Positions 31,592 to 40,003 are shown, counted from the stretch's first letter. The stretch: DNA of 64,000 nt from Silvimonas iriomotensis (GCF_014645535.1 NZ_BMLX01000001.1:1233169-1297168), one strand, 5' to 3'. Notes: generated by a model from the sequence alone, not told the origin. Numbers and translations are program-made.

Positions 31592-32344
31592 ATGAAGATA
31601 CTGGTTGCTGTCAAACGCACCGTTGATCCGAACATCAAGGTGCGGATCAAGGCGGACAATTCTGATGTCGAGATCGCCGCCGCCAAAATGAGCATGAATC
31701 CCTTCGATGAAATCGCGGTGGAAGAAGCCGTGCGCCTGAAAGAAAAAGGCATCGCAACCGAGATTGTTGCCGTGTCGATTGGCGGCGCGCCGACGCAAGA
31801 CACATTGCGCCACGCCCTGGCCATGGGCGCTGATCGCGCCATTCTGGTCGAGCATGCCGCCGCAATCGATTCACTCGCCGTCGCCAAACTGCTGGCCGCC
31901 GTGGCCCGCAAGGAAAACCCGGATCTCTTGCTGCTGGGCAAACAGGCCATTGATGACGACTCAGCCCAGGCCGGCCCGATGCTGGCCGCCCTGCTGGGTA
32001 TCGGCCAGGGCATTGCGGCCTCGCGCATTGAGCCGGTTGACGGCTTTGTTTCTGTCACCCGCGAAGTGGATGGCGGCCAGGAAACGCTGCGCCTGCCGCT
32101 GCCCGCACTGGTCACCAGCAATTTGCGCCTGAACGAACCGCGCTATGTGAAGCTGCCCAACCTGATGCAGGCCCGCAAAAAGCCGATCGAAACCGTCACC
32201 CCCGACAGCCTTGGCGTTGCGGCCACTTCACGCACCAGCTTGCTCAAAGTGGCCGAGCCCCCTGCCCGCAAAGCCGGCATCCGTGTCGGTAGTGTTGATG
32301 AACTGATTGAACGCCTGCGTACCGAGGCAAAGGTTTTGCCATGA
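31592..32344 (+). CDS. etfB: Electron transfer flavoprotein beta subunit
   Basis: 250 residues beginning 'MKILVAVKRTVDPNIKVRIK'. The AMP-binding region and the family signature 'VTSNLRLNEPRYVKLPNLMQARKKP' are present. EtfAB is a soluble dimer collecting electrons from acyl-CoA and other flavin dehydrogenases. The last codon overlaps the etfA start by four bases (ATGA), giving coupled translation. Confidence 0.97.
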   Translation: MKILVAVKRTVDPNIKVRIKADNSDVEIAAAKMSMNPFDEIAVEEAVRLKEKGIATEIVAVSIGGAPTQDTLRHALAMGADRAILVEHAAAIDSLAVAKLLAAVARKENPDLLLLGKQAIDDDSAQAGPMLAALLGIGQGIAASRIEPVDGFVSVTREVDGGQETLRLPLPALVTSNLRLNEPRYVKLPNLMQARKKPIETVTPDSLGVAATSRTSLLKVAEPPARKAGIRVGSVDELIERLRTEAKVLP

Positions 32345-33282
32345 GCACACTTATCATTGCTGAACACCAGCACGGCCAGTTACGCGCCATTACCCGCCAT
32401 GCCGCCACCGCCGCCGCGCAGCTGGGCGGGGATATCCATGTGCTGGTTGCCGGTCACGCGGTAGCCGGGGTCGCAGCACAAGCGGCACAGATTGCCGGGG
32501 TCAGCCGCGTGCTGGTGGCCGATCAGGCCGACCTGGCGCACCAGTTGGCCGAACGCCTTGCACCGCTGGTCACGAGCATCACCGCGAATTACGACAACGT
32601 CATCGCCGCCTCGGGCACCTTTGCCCGTAACGTGCTGCCACGTGTCGCCGCGCTGCTGGATGCCAATATGATCTCTGACGTCTTGCAGATCGTCAGCAGC
32701 GATACCTTTGTCCGCGGCATTTATGCGGGCAATGTGCACGCCACAATCCAGACTACCGATGCCAAACGCGTCTTGAGCGTGCGCCCGACCGCGTTTGCCG
32801 ACGCCGGCACCCAGGCCAACACCGCACCGCTGGAAACATTGAACTGGCAAGTCGCCGCAACCGACGCCCGGCTCGCCGAGTGGGTGAGCGCCGAGCAAAC
32901 CGTCAGCGACGGCCCGGAACTGGCGACGGCACGCACCGTCGTATCCGGCGGCCGGGCGCTGGGTAGCGCGGAGCAATTCCAGAAGCTGCTGGCACCGCTG
33001 GCTGGCAAACTGGGCGCAGCCATCGGTGCGTCGCGGGCGGCAGTCGATGAAGGCTTTGCCCCGAATGACTGGCAAGTGGGCCAGACCGGTGTGGTTGTTG
33101 CGCCCGAGCTTTACCTGGCGGTCGGCATCTCCGGCGCGGTTCAGCACCTGGCCGGCATGAAAGACAGCGGCACCGTGGTCGCCATCAACCAGGACCCGGA
33201 CGCACCGATCTTCCAGCACGCCGATTACGGGCTGGTGGGCGATCTCTTTACCCTGCTGCCGGAACTGACCAGCAAGCTTTGA
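32341..33282 (+). CDS. etfA: Electron transfer flavoprotein alpha subunit
   Basis: 313 residues. The C-terminal FAD-binding domain carries the family signature in the stretch 'AVGISGAVQHLAGMKDSGTV' and 'NQDPDAPIFQHADYGLVGDL'. It pairs with etfB and donates electrons to ETF-QO encoded about 2.6 kb away. A strong terminator follows. Confidence 0.97.
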   Translation: MSTLIIAEHQHGQLRAITRHAATAAAQLGGDIHVLVAGHAVAGVAAQAAQIAGVSRVLVADQADLAHQLAERLAPLVTSITANYDNVIAASGTFARNVLPRVAALLDANMISDVLQIVSSDTFVRGIYAGNVHATIQTTDAKRVLSVRPTAFADAGTQANTAPLETLNWQVAATDARLAEWVSAEQTVSDGPELATARTVVSGGRALGSAEQFQKLLAPLAGKLGAAIGASRAAVDEGFAPNDWQVGQTGVVVAPELYLAVGISGAVQHLAGMKDSGTVVAINQDPDAPIFQHADYGLVGDLFTLLPELTSKL

Positions 33283-33301
33283 TCAACAGCAGCGCCGCGC
33301 C

Positions 33302-33342
33302 AAAAACAAAAACGCCATGCATTGCATGGCGTTTTTGTTTTT
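33302..33342. terminator. Bidirectional terminator between etfA and the PPIase gene
   Basis: 19-bp perfect arms (starting AAAAACAAAAACGCCATGC) with a 3-nt loop and A/T tracts on both sides, between convergent genes. Confidence 0.94.
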
Positions 33343-33382
33343 CTGCGCCGGCCTGAAACCCAGGCCTGACAGCAACCGGCAA

Positions 33383-34168
33383 TTACTGCACGGTTGCCTT
33401 GGCGCGCAGATCGCTGATCATCTTCTCAACCTTGGCACGTTCCAGTTGTTGAGAGATTTCACCCTTCACTTGATCCAGCGGCGGAGCCTTGGCATCGCGC
33501 ACGTCGTCCAGCTTGATGATGTGGTAGCCGAACTGGGTCTTCACCGGAGCAGCCGAAATCTGACCCTTGGTCAGCTTGGTCATGGCAGCGGAGAATTCCG
33601 GCACGAAGTTGTTCGGGCTGGACCAGCCCAGATCGCCACCTTGAGCGCCGCTCTGGGTATCGATGGACTTGGCCTTGGCCAGATCTTCAAACTTCTTGCC
33701 CTTCTTCAGTTGGGCCAGGATGTCGTTGGCTTCAGCTTCGGTCTTCACCAGGATGTGACGAGCGTGGTATTCCTTGCCAGCAAAGTTGGCCTTGATCACG
33801 CGATCGTATTCTTTCTGGACATCTGCGTCGCTGACCGGGTTGGCCTTGACGAAGTTGTTCACGTAGGTGGAAACAACGATCTGTTGCTTGGCGGCATCCA
33901 GCTGGGCTTGCACGTCAGCAGACTTGTCCACGCCCTTCTTCACGGCATCTTGATACAGCACTTCGTTGGTGACCAGTTGTTGCTTGATACGGTCACGCAG
34001 TTCCGGCGAATCTTTCTGGCCACGGTCAGCCAGTTGCTTGACGATCAGGTCCACCTTGCTTTGCGGAATGGCCACGCCGTTCACGGTGGCAACGCTGGCA
34101 TCGGCCATGACCGAAGCGGAAATCACGGCACCAACAAGGGCGCCAACAAGAAGCTTGGTAGAACGCAT
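33383..34168 (-). CDS. Periplasmic parvulin-type peptidylprolyl isomerase
   Basis: 261 residues with a type I signal peptide ending near 'SASVMA', an N-terminal SurA-like helical chaperone part, and one parvulin domain (about 125-225). The domain shows 'YHARHILVKTEAEANDILAQ', 'GGDLGWSSPNNFVPEF' and 'TQFGYHIIKLDDV'. It should assist folding of exported proteins. Similar PpiC/Cbf2-like proteins occur widely in betaproteobacteria next to bolA and yciI, as here. Confidence 0.92.
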   Translation of the reverse strand: MRSTKLLVGALVGAVISASVMADASVATVNGVAIPQSKVDLIVKQLADRGQKDSPELRDRIKQQLVTNEVLYQDAVKKGVDKSADVQAQLDAAKQQIVVSTYVNNFVKANPVSDADVQKEYDRVIKANFAGKEYHARHILVKTEAEANDILAQLKKGKKFEDLAKAKSIDTQSGAQGGDLGWSSPNNFVPEFSAAMTKLTKGQISAAPVKTQFGYHIIKLDDVRDAKAPPLDQVKGEISQQLERAKVEKMISDLRAKATVQ

Positions 34169-34242
34169 TACGATTCCTTTGAATGTTGTCGGTTCAATGC
34201 TGCATACATATCAAATTTATGTCTGGAACACCGACGGCGTTC

Positions 34243-34509
34243 TCAGAGCTCATCTGGCGTCAGCGCCTTGATGCTGAGCGCATGCACGCGCGCAGGCATC
34301 AAATCTGCCACCAATGCATACACTTTGCGGTGTCGGGCCACTTTGCCCAGACCTGCAAAGGCCTGCGCCACGATCGTGACTTCGAAATGACCACCACCGC
34401 CGCTACCGGCGTGTCCGGCATGCGCGGCGCTGTCATCGTGCACGATCAGGGTTTCAGGTTCAAGAGCCGCCAGTCTTTGCTGCAGCTCGTCTTGAAGCGT
34501 ATTCATCAT
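34243..34509 (-). CDS. bolA: BolA family protein
   Basis: 88 residues with the BolA fold: 'LQQRLAALEPETLIVHDDS', a Gly/His insertion, 'GHFEVTIVAQAFAGLGKVAR' and 'RHRKVYALVADLM', and a C-terminal 'VHALSIKALTP'. BolA proteins bind monothiol glutaredoxins through Fe-S clusters and can also bind DNA. Two consecutive ATGs are possible starts. Confidence 0.93.
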   Translation of the reverse strand: MMNTLQDELQQRLAALEPETLIVHDDSAAHAGHAGSGGGGHFEVTIVAQAFAGLGKVARHRKVYALVADLMPARVHALSIKALTPDEL

Positions 34510-34517
34510 ACCAGAGT

Positions 34518-34817
34518 TCAGGGAAGCACCTGTTTGAAGGGTTTCACGCTGGTTTGCCCGTATACACCCTGGTGATACGGGTCTTCGCTATCCCACTTTT
34601 GTGCTTCGGCCAGCGATTCAAATTCAGCCACGATCAGGCTGCCGGTAAAACCGGCCGGACCCGGGTCCGGTGCATCCACGGCCGGAAACGGGCCGGCCAG
34701 CACCAGACGCCCTTGCGCCTTGAGTGTTTCCAGACGCGCCAGATGTGCCGGGCGCACTGCATTGCGCTGCACCAGTGTATCGGGCAAGTGTGTACCGATA
34801 ATTGCGTAAAGAGGCAT
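34518..34817 (-). CDS. YciI family protein (first of two)
   Basis: 99 residues of the ferredoxin-like YciI fold, with 'RPAHLARLETLKAQGRLVLAGPF' (His and Arg at the putative active site) and 'DPYHQGVYGQTSVKPFKQVLP'. The His/Asp pair is thought to act in a small-molecule reaction not yet defined in general. It sits between yciB and bolA, 8 nt from bolA; the second paralogue is at 41.3 kb. Confidence 0.9.
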   Translation of the reverse strand: MPLYAIIGTHLPDTLVQRNAVRPAHLARLETLKAQGRLVLAGPFPAVDAPDPGPAGFTGSLIVAEFESLAEAQKWDSEDPYHQGVYGQTSVKPFKQVLP

Positions 34818-34822
34818 GTTTT

Positions 34823-35530
34823 TCAGTCCTTGTCCGACGGATTGTCGCCATGGACGGGTTCATCGGCAATGTGTTTACTTAGAAAGAGCCCCTGGACGAC
34901 CAGAAACACCACCGTCAATCCCAACGTTCCAAACAGCTTGAAGTTGACCCAGGCACTGTAACTGAACAATCGGGCAATGCAGATATTCAGCGCACCCATC
35001 ACCGTAAAAAAGCCGGCCCAGGCGTAATTGACACTATTCCAGACGGGTTCGGGCAAAGACATCTGCTTGCCCATCATCAGTTTCATCAGGTTCTGGCCGC
35101 GTACCCACTGCGAAAACAGCAGCACTGCCGCGAAAATCCAGTAAAGACCGGTGGGCTTGTATTTGATGATATCCGGATCATCCAGATACAGCGTGGCGCC
35201 GCCCATGACCATGATGAGCACAAAGCTGACGATCAGCATGGCGTCCACCTTGCGCCATTTGACCAAGGCATAAACCAGCTGGATCACGCTGGCGACCATG
35301 GTCACCGCAGTGGCGATCAACATGGCAATCTGCTCAGGCGTTTTGGGCGGAGTGGAATTTTGTGCCGCCAGAATCACTTGCGACAAAACAGGTACATGGC
35401 TGGCCAGCGCTGCAGCGTGAGCAGGATCGTGAGAGCTGAGGAAAAACGCCAGAAAAAAGAAGATGACCGGAAACAGGTCGAAGAATGCCTTCATTGAGCC
35501 AAACCATGCATTAGATGGCGCATTATGCAT
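34823..35530 (-). CDS. yciB: Inner-membrane septation protein A (YciB/IspZ family)
   Basis: 235-residue multipass protein with about five or six hydrophobic helices. It begins near 'MKAFFDLFPVIFFFLAFF' and ends in 'GLFLSKHIADEPVHGD'. YciB affects envelope integrity and cell division. I take the ATG of 'MHNAPSN' because CAGGAG lies at good spacing. The ATG twelve codons later, where most family members begin, has only a weak site. It is larger than E. coli YciB because of an extra segment around residues 45-75. Confidence 0.88.
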   Translation of the reverse strand: MHNAPSNAWFGSMKAFFDLFPVIFFFLAFFLSSHDPAHAAALASHVPVLSQVILAAQNSTPPKTPEQIAMLIATAVTMVASVIQLVYALVKWRKVDAMLIVSFVLIMVMGGATLYLDDPDIIKYKPTGLYWIFAAVLLFSQWVRGQNLMKLMMGKQMSLPEPVWNSVNYAWAGFFTVMGALNICIARLFSYSAWVNFKLFGTLGLTVVFLVVQGLFLSKHIADEPVHGDNPSDKD

Positions 35531-35567
35531 TTGGCTCCTGGCACTGACAAGGCGGCAGATAACAGGC

Positions 35568-35594
35568 AAAAAAAACGCCGCGACTAGCGCGGCG
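35568..35594 (-). terminator. Rho-independent terminator upstream of yciB
   Basis: 7-bp perfect stem (CGCCGCG / CGCGGCG), 5-nt loop, followed on the minus strand by eight T. It lies 38 nt before the yciB start, so it ends an upstream transcript or acts as an attenuator. Confidence 0.8.
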
Positions 35595-35839
35595 GAAATT
35601 CCACTGGAGATACACGAAGCATCAGCTTGCGAAGTGGATATTGCGCTCACGCCGGGTATGACGTGTTGATACGAGTCAAGGATTTCCAGGTACAAATCAC
35701 AACCAGGAAGGAAAACAAGGGAAAAACCGGGATTGAACCAGAGATGGCCACAGTATTGGCCGACGACGCAATGCATTGCAGATCAGCAGGCGCGGGCAAT
35801 CAGTAGTAGAACGGGGAACAACGAAGAAAAGGGAGGGGT
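35595..35839 (-). other. 245-bp segment between the 4.5S RNA and the yciB-side terminator
   Basis: No recognisable gene. On the minus strand it has a GGCC-AATACTGT-GGCC hairpin (about 35750-35765) and a TTGACT sequence (near 35676-35681). The yciB frame stays open through it, but the translation is unlike any YciB N-terminus. Confidence 0.4.
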
Positions 35840-35934
35840 GGCGAGCCCGACCCCCGGCACTGGCATCAAAAGCTGTGGCTGCTTCCTTCCGGACCTGACC
35901 AGGTTCACCTTTTAGCCATGCGGGGAGACCCGCC
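35840..35934 (-). ncRNA. ffs: 4.5S RNA, RNA component of the signal recognition particle
   Basis: The minus strand contains the universal SRP domain IV sequence AGGTCCGGAAGGAAGCAGCC. It is embedded in a long hairpin whose ends (GGCGGGTCTCCCC and CGGGCTCGCC) pair with each other. The size of about 95 nt plus a short tail fits bacterial small SRP RNA. A CCCTTTTCTT tract after the helix can act as terminator. The RNA binds Ffh and targets membrane proteins. Confidence 0.95.
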
Positions 35935-35951
35935 ATCGAGAACAGACGGCG

Positions 35952-35980
35952 ACTATAGCACAGGGCGCCACGTCGTCGCT
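35952..35980 (-). promoter_or_regulatory. Promoter of the 4.5S RNA gene
   Basis: On the minus strand a TATAGT -10 box (35957-35952) with a weak -35 region upstream. Transcription would start near 35945, leaving about 10 nt of 5' leader before the mature end, in line with RNase P trimming known for E. coli 4.5S RNA. Confidence 0.5.
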
Positions 35981-35994
35981 ACTCATTCTGAAAA

Positions 35995-36981
35995 TCAAAC
36001 CGGCGCGGTGAACTCCCCTGCCCGGTTCTTGCTGAACAACTGGCGGCGAGCGGCAAGGTTGGCATGTTGCGCGCAAACCCAGTGCAGCTTGGCGATGGCG
36101 GCCTCTGGCGTCATGTCGTGCGCGTTGAGCACGCCAGCATCCAGCAGGCTTTTGCTGGATGCATACAAGCCCATCTGCACCGCGCCAGCAACGCACTGCG
36201 TGCAATTGACCACCAGCGCGCGCTGCGCCAACCGGGCAATGGCCTGGGTCAGATCAGCCTGTCCCGGTACATTGCCGCTGCCATAGGTTTCCAGCACCAC
36301 GCCATCAAGCGTGGCCGTATCAAGCACTTGCGCCAGCCATGCCGCACTGAAACCCGGCGCCAGCGTGAGCCGGACAATGCGCGCATGGGCATCAACCTGA
36401 TGCGCGCCGGTGTGCGCCACCTCTGGCAAGGGCAGATTATTGAACGCCCAGCCGTGACCGAAACGTTTTGCCAGCGGCGGACAATTAGGGCTATCAAACG
36501 CCGCATCGCGTTCGCAATCGAGCTTGCGGACGCGGTTGCCGCGATAAGCCAGCCCGGCGAACACGACCGCGACTTCGGTCAGGGCCGCGCTGGCAGCCAG
36601 GCTGATGGCATCGGCCACATTGCCAGGCGCATCGCTGTCCGGGGCCTCCCACGGATGCTGGGCGCCAGTCACCACAACCGGCTTGTTCAGGCCAGCCAGC
36701 GCAAAAGAAAGCGCAGAGGCAGTCCAGGCCAGCGTATCTGTCCCATGCAACACCACAAAGCCGTCGTAGTGCGCGGCACGGCTGGCGATGTCCCCGGCAA
36801 TACGGTTCCAGTCCACTGGCGTCATGTCGCTGGAATCAAGTAATGGCGCATATTCAACGACTTCGACCATCGGGTATTGCGCTTGCAGCGTGCTGGTCAG
36901 AAAGCCGGATACCGGCGCCAGACCATCCGGACCGGGCCGCATGCCCAGCGTGCCGCCAGTGTAAAGAATACAAATTCGCAC
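35995..36981 (-). CDS. L-asparaginase (asparaginase/glutaminase family)
   Basis: Hydrolyses asparagine to aspartate and ammonia. The 328 residues contain the catalytic threonine motifs 'ILYTGGTLG' at the N-terminus and 'VLHGTDTLAWTASAL' near residue 85, plus 'AGLNKPVVVTGAQHP'. No signal peptide, so it is probably the cytosolic type. The GTG giving 'MRICILYTGGTLG' is chosen because GAGGT precedes it; a TTG 11 codons upstream is less likely. It is divergent to smpB with a 47-bp gap. Confidence 0.92.
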   Translation of the reverse strand: MRICILYTGGTLGMRPGPDGLAPVSGFLTSTLQAQYPMVEVVEYAPLLDSSDMTPVDWNRIAGDIASRAAHYDGFVVLHGTDTLAWTASALSFALAGLNKPVVVTGAQHPWEAPDSDAPGNVADAISLAASAALTEVAVVFAGLAYRGNRVRKLDCERDAAFDSPNCPPLAKRFGHGWAFNNLPLPEVAHTGAHQVDAHARIVRLTLAPGFSAAWLAQVLDTATLDGVVLETYGSGNVPGQADLTQAIARLAQRALVVNCTQCVAGAVQMGLYASSKSLLDAGVLNAHDMTPEAAIAKLHWVCAQHANLAARRQLFSKNRAGEFTAPV

Positions 36982-37028
36982 AGTGATACCTCGAAAAGGC
37001 GCCAGCCGGTACAATCTTTATTCAGACG

Positions 37029-37505
37029 ATGAGCCCGATGGCAAAAGAAATGACGATTGTTGATAACCGCAAAGCGTTTCACGACTATTTTATCGAAGAC
37101 CGGCTTGAAGCCGGACTGCAACTGGAAGGCTGGGAAGTCAAATCCATCCGCGCCGGCCGCGTGGCGCTGAAAGAATCCTATGTGATCTTTTCCAAGGGTG
37201 ACTTCTGGCTGATGGGTTCGCATATTACGCCGCTCAGCTCGGCCTCAACGCATGTTTATGCAGACCCTGTTCGTCTGCGCAAACTGCTGCTCAAGCGCCA
37301 CGAGATCATCAAGTGGGCCGAGAAAGTAGAGCGTTCCGGCTATACCGTGGCCGCGCTGAACATGCATTTCAAGAACGGCTATATCAAACTGGATATCGGT
37401 CTGGCCAAGGGTAAAAAGCAGCACGACAAGCGCGAAAGCCAGAAAGAGCGCGAATGGGTGCGCGAAAAGGCCCGCATTGTGCGGCAACACACCAAGCAAG
37501 GCTGA
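37029..37505 (+). CDS. smpB: SsrA-binding protein SmpB
   Basis: tmRNA partner in trans-translation rescue of stalled ribosomes. The 158 residues have the OB-fold core ('[20 protein letters not shown]', '[10 protein letters not shown]', 'LLLKRHEI') and the basic C-terminal tail with '[15 protein letters not shown]'. An in-frame ATG three codons later ('[12 protein letters not shown]') is an equally plausible start. A TACAAT -10 lies at 37010-37015. The ssrA gene is not in this window. Confidence 0.96.
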   Translation: MSPMAKEMTIVDNRKAFHDYFIEDRLEAGLQLEGWEVKSIRAGRVALKESYVIFSKGDFWLMGSHITPLSSASTHVYADPVRLRKLLLKRHEIIKWAEKVERSGYTVAALNMHFKNGYIKLDIGLAKGKKQHDKRESQKEREWVREKARIVRQHTKQG

Positions 37506-37525
37506 CCCGTTTCATCGTCACCATG

Positions 37526-37563
37526 CAACAAAAAAGCCCGGTCTGTTCCGGGCTTTTTTGTTG
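37526..37563. terminator. Bidirectional terminator between smpB and plsY
   Basis: 16-bp perfect arms (CAACAAAAAAGCCCGG and complement) with a 6-nt loop between convergent genes. Confidence 0.94.
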
Positions 37564-37587
37564 GCAGCGAAGTTGGCAGAGCACGAC

Positions 37588-38208
37588 TCAGGAACCGGAT
37601 TCGTCCTTGCCCGTGATCCGGCTCTCGCTGCCTTGCAGCAGTTTGCGGATGTTTTCGTGGTGGCGCACGATCAGCAACACTGAAATCACCAGCACAGCGT
37701 AAAGATATTCGCGCTGCGGGATGAAATACCAGGTCAGGATCGGGGCGAGCACTGCGGCGATCAGCGCCGCCAGCGACGAAATCTTGAAGCCCTTGGCCAG
37801 AATCAGCCACACGCCCAGCGTGACCAGGCCAACGCGCCAGTCCAGCGCCAGCAAGATGCCCCCCGCTGTCGCCACACCTTTGCCGCCCTTGAAGCGAAAG
37901 AACACCGGCCACATATGGCCCACTGCGACGGCCAGCGCTGCCGCGGCAATGACCGCATCGGCCTCGGGCAAACGCCACAGGCCGACCAGCAAGCCGGCGA
38001 ACAGCACCGCAATCAGGCCCTTGGCGGCATCGCCCACCAGCGTCAGCAACGCGGCTTTTTTGTTGCCGGAGCGCAAGACGTTGGTCGCACCGGGATTGCC
38101 CGAACCATAAGTACGCGGGTCGGCCATACCCATTGCGCGAGAGACGATCACGGCAAACGAGAGAGAACCGATCAGATAAGCGGCCAGCACGACGATTAAC
38201 GACTGCAT
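37588..38208 (-). CDS. plsY: Acyl-phosphate:glycerol-3-phosphate acyltransferase
   Basis: Membrane enzyme that makes lysophosphatidic acid from acyl-phosphate. The 206 residues have five hydrophobic helices and the three PlsY motifs 'GSGNPGATNVLR', 'GHMWPVFFRFKGGKGVATAGG' (split here as 'GHMWPVF' and 'FKGGKGVAT') and 'RHHENIRKLLQGSES'. The ATG of 'MQSLIVVLAAYLIGSLSFA' is used; a GTG four codons earlier is possible. It is divergent from folB, as in many proteobacteria. Confidence 0.96.
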   Translation of the reverse strand: MQSLIVVLAAYLIGSLSFAVIVSRAMGMADPRTYGSGNPGATNVLRSGNKKAALLTLVGDAAKGLIAVLFAGLLVGLWRLPEADAVIAAAALAVAVGHMWPVFFRFKGGKGVATAGGILLALDWRVGLVTLGVWLILAKGFKISSLAALIAAVLAPILTWYFIPQREYLYAVLVISVLLIVRHHENIRKLLQGSESRITGKDESGS

Positions 38209-38292
38209 TTGGAAATCCACTACAATAGCGAGTTTTCGATTGTAAGCGATCCGCAGCCGGGAACGTCAAACTGAACCCGCGCCAGGAGTGGT

Positions 38293-38649
38293 ATGGATAT
38301 CATTTTTTTGCACGGCGTGCGCGCCAAAACCCTGATCGGCTGGTATGACTGGGAGCGCGTTGCCCCCCAGGTCGTCGAGCTTGACCTTGAAATCGGGCTG
38401 CCTTCTACCCAGGCCTGTGTCTCTGACAACCTCACCGACACCATCGACTACGACAAGGTCGTGCAGCAGCTGCGCCAGTCCATGGCAGAACAGCATTTCT
38501 TGCTGCTTGAAGCCCTGGCCGAACATATTGCACATCTGATCATGCAGGATTTCTCTGCCCCCTGGACCCGCGTCTCGGTCACCAAACTGGGCATACTGCA
38601 CGAAGTGGGCCGTGTCGGCGTCACCATCGAGCGTGGCCAGCGCAGTTGA
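38293..38649 (+). CDS. folB: Dihydroneopterin aldolase
   Basis: Folate-pathway enzyme converting 7,8-dihydroneopterin to 6-hydroxymethyl-dihydropterin and glycolaldehyde. The 118 residues include 'DIIFLHGVRAKTLIGWYDWE', the 'TIDYDKVVQQL' segment, 'LLEALAEHIAHLI' with the substrate-binding Glu, and the C-terminal 'VSVTKLG' region with the catalytic Lys. AGGAGTGGT precedes the ATG. Confidence 0.95.
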   Translation: MDIIFLHGVRAKTLIGWYDWERVAPQVVELDLEIGLPSTQACVSDNLTDTIDYDKVVQQLRQSMAEQHFLLLEALAEHIAHLIMQDFSAPWTRVSVTKLGILHEVGRVGVTIERGQRS

Positions 38650-39070
38650 TCTTCTCCTGATCGCCTTTCGGCTTTTTCTGCTTGCGGCATCACACCGGAT
38701 GCCCGACCCTGATAGCACATCCAGACTGTTCGCGCGCCCCACAATGGCGCGCGACACGCCGCAAGCTGTAAGAAAACTAATTGCGTGACGGAAAGTATTC
38801 TTTCCGGATCAACAATCGCCAGCCCAACCTGGATACACCCGGGTTCTTGCCGGCCTCGCATCTTGCCCGGCCGGTAAAAAGCCAATCCGGCAGCCTGTTA
38901 GCTCAATAATACCGCCCGTACGGCGCCAGGGTGCGTAGACGGGCTGTATCGTATACACAAAAATCGTCGTTTTATCGCACTTGAAATTAGCAGTTTAAGC
39001 CCTTACTAATGTACGATTCATGGTTCACCCATACACAACCTGACAATCGATTGACCAGGGACTGTCGTTA
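38650..39070. other. 421-bp intergenic region with several stem-loops
   Basis: No convincing coding frame on either strand. Three hairpins follow each other: CGCGCGCC/GGCGCGCG (38731-38753), CGGAAAG/CTTTCCG with a TATT loop (38789-38806), and a CCGGCC/GGCCGG stem near 38850-38873. Downstream, TTGAAA (38981-38986) with ACTAAT at 18-nt spacing could be the promoter of the next gene. Confidence 0.5.
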
Positions 39071-39958
39071 ATGCGTAGTCGTACCACCGGACCACGTTTC
39101 TTGTTCGTAATTCTGGCACTGGCCATTGCAATGACCGGGCCGGCCCAGGCCGCCCGGCTGGGTAGCGGCCGTTCTGCCGGCATGCAACGCAATCAGATTA
39201 CGCGCCCCGCGCCTGCCCAGCCCGCTCCGGCGCCGGCACAGCCCCAACAGCAGCCGCAACCCCAGCGCTCTATCGTAGTGCCGGCACTGGCGGGTGCTGC
39301 AGTGGGTGCCGCCGCAGGCTATGCGCTGGCACGCAATGGCGAGCATGCTTCTGGCGCCAGCGCCGCAGATCAGGGCAGCAGCCTGCCCTGGGGCTGGTTG
39401 ATCTTGCTGGGCGGTTTGACCCTGGCCGGCTTCATGTTTTTGCGCCGGCGTGAACGCCCGGTCGTTGACCCGTATCCTGAGACCCGTCCGGTACCGGGCT
39501 GGAATGATTCGCGCCTGAATACCCAGGGCAACCAGAAGGTATACCGCATTGGCGAAGGGCTGATGCAAAACGGCCTGAATGCGCCGGCCAGCTTGCCGGA
39601 TGGCACGGATACGCAGGCATTTCTGCGCCATGCCAAAGCAAGTTTCCAGCATCTGCAGGCCATGAATTCGCCAGAACAACTGGATGAATTGCGCAAATAC
39701 CTGACGCCGGAGCTGTTTACCGAACTGCAGACCCAGATTCAGGCCAATCGCGAGATCGCCGATTTCCCGTCGCTCAATATTGATCTGCTGGATATCACTG
39801 ATGAACCGGGCCATGTCGTGGCCAGCGTGCGCTTCAAAGGCCATGTCAGTGAATACGTGAATGCGCCGGTTGAGCCATTTGAAGAGATCTGGCATTTCAC
39901 CAAGCAAAAAGCCCCCTCTTCCCGCTGGCTGCTGGCCGGGATTGAACAACCGCGCTGA
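39071..39958 (+). CDS. Tim44-like domain membrane protein
   Basis: 295 residues: a signal/anchor sequence (about 9-27), a Gln/Pro/Ala-rich linker, and two hydrophobic segments (about 78-93 and 112-130, 'LPWGWLILLGGLTLAGFMFL'). A C-terminal Tim44-like domain (about 170-295) contains 'FLRHAKASFQHLQAMNSPEQ', 'LRKYLTPELFTEL' and 'EIWHFTKQ'. Bacterial Tim44-like proteins are widespread in betaproteobacteria with undefined roles at the membrane. Confidence 0.85.
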   Translation: MRSRTTGPRFLFVILALAIAMTGPAQAARLGSGRSAGMQRNQITRPAPAQPAPAPAQPQQQPQPQRSIVVPALAGAAVGAAAGYALARNGEHASGASAADQGSSLPWGWLILLGGLTLAGFMFLRRRERPVVDPYPETRPVPGWNDSRLNTQGNQKVYRIGEGLMQNGLNAPASLPDGTDTQAFLRHAKASFQHLQAMNSPEQLDELRKYLTPELFTELQTQIQANREIADFPSLNIDLLDITDEPGHVVASVRFKGHVSEYVNAPVEPFEEIWHFTKQKAPSSRWLLAGIEQPR

Positions 39959-40003
39959 TTTTGCCTGGCGGTAAACCCCGACGCCCCATTGCCGTTTGAT
40001 CTA

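Noticed and set aside
35735-35760. Possible tRNA T-arm on the minus strand (GGTTCAATCCC)
   Set aside because: The flanking bases cannot form the T-stem and no acceptor or anticodon arm is found.
34823-35776. Longer yciB reading frame starting near 35776
   Set aside because: The added 82 residues are Ser/Cys-rich and unconserved, and a terminator lies inside that part. CAGGAG before the ATG at 35530 marks a better start.
38448-38885. Minus-strand open frame overlapping folB and the following gap
   Set aside because: It overlaps folB in antisense for about half its length and has no ribosome site or family resemblance.
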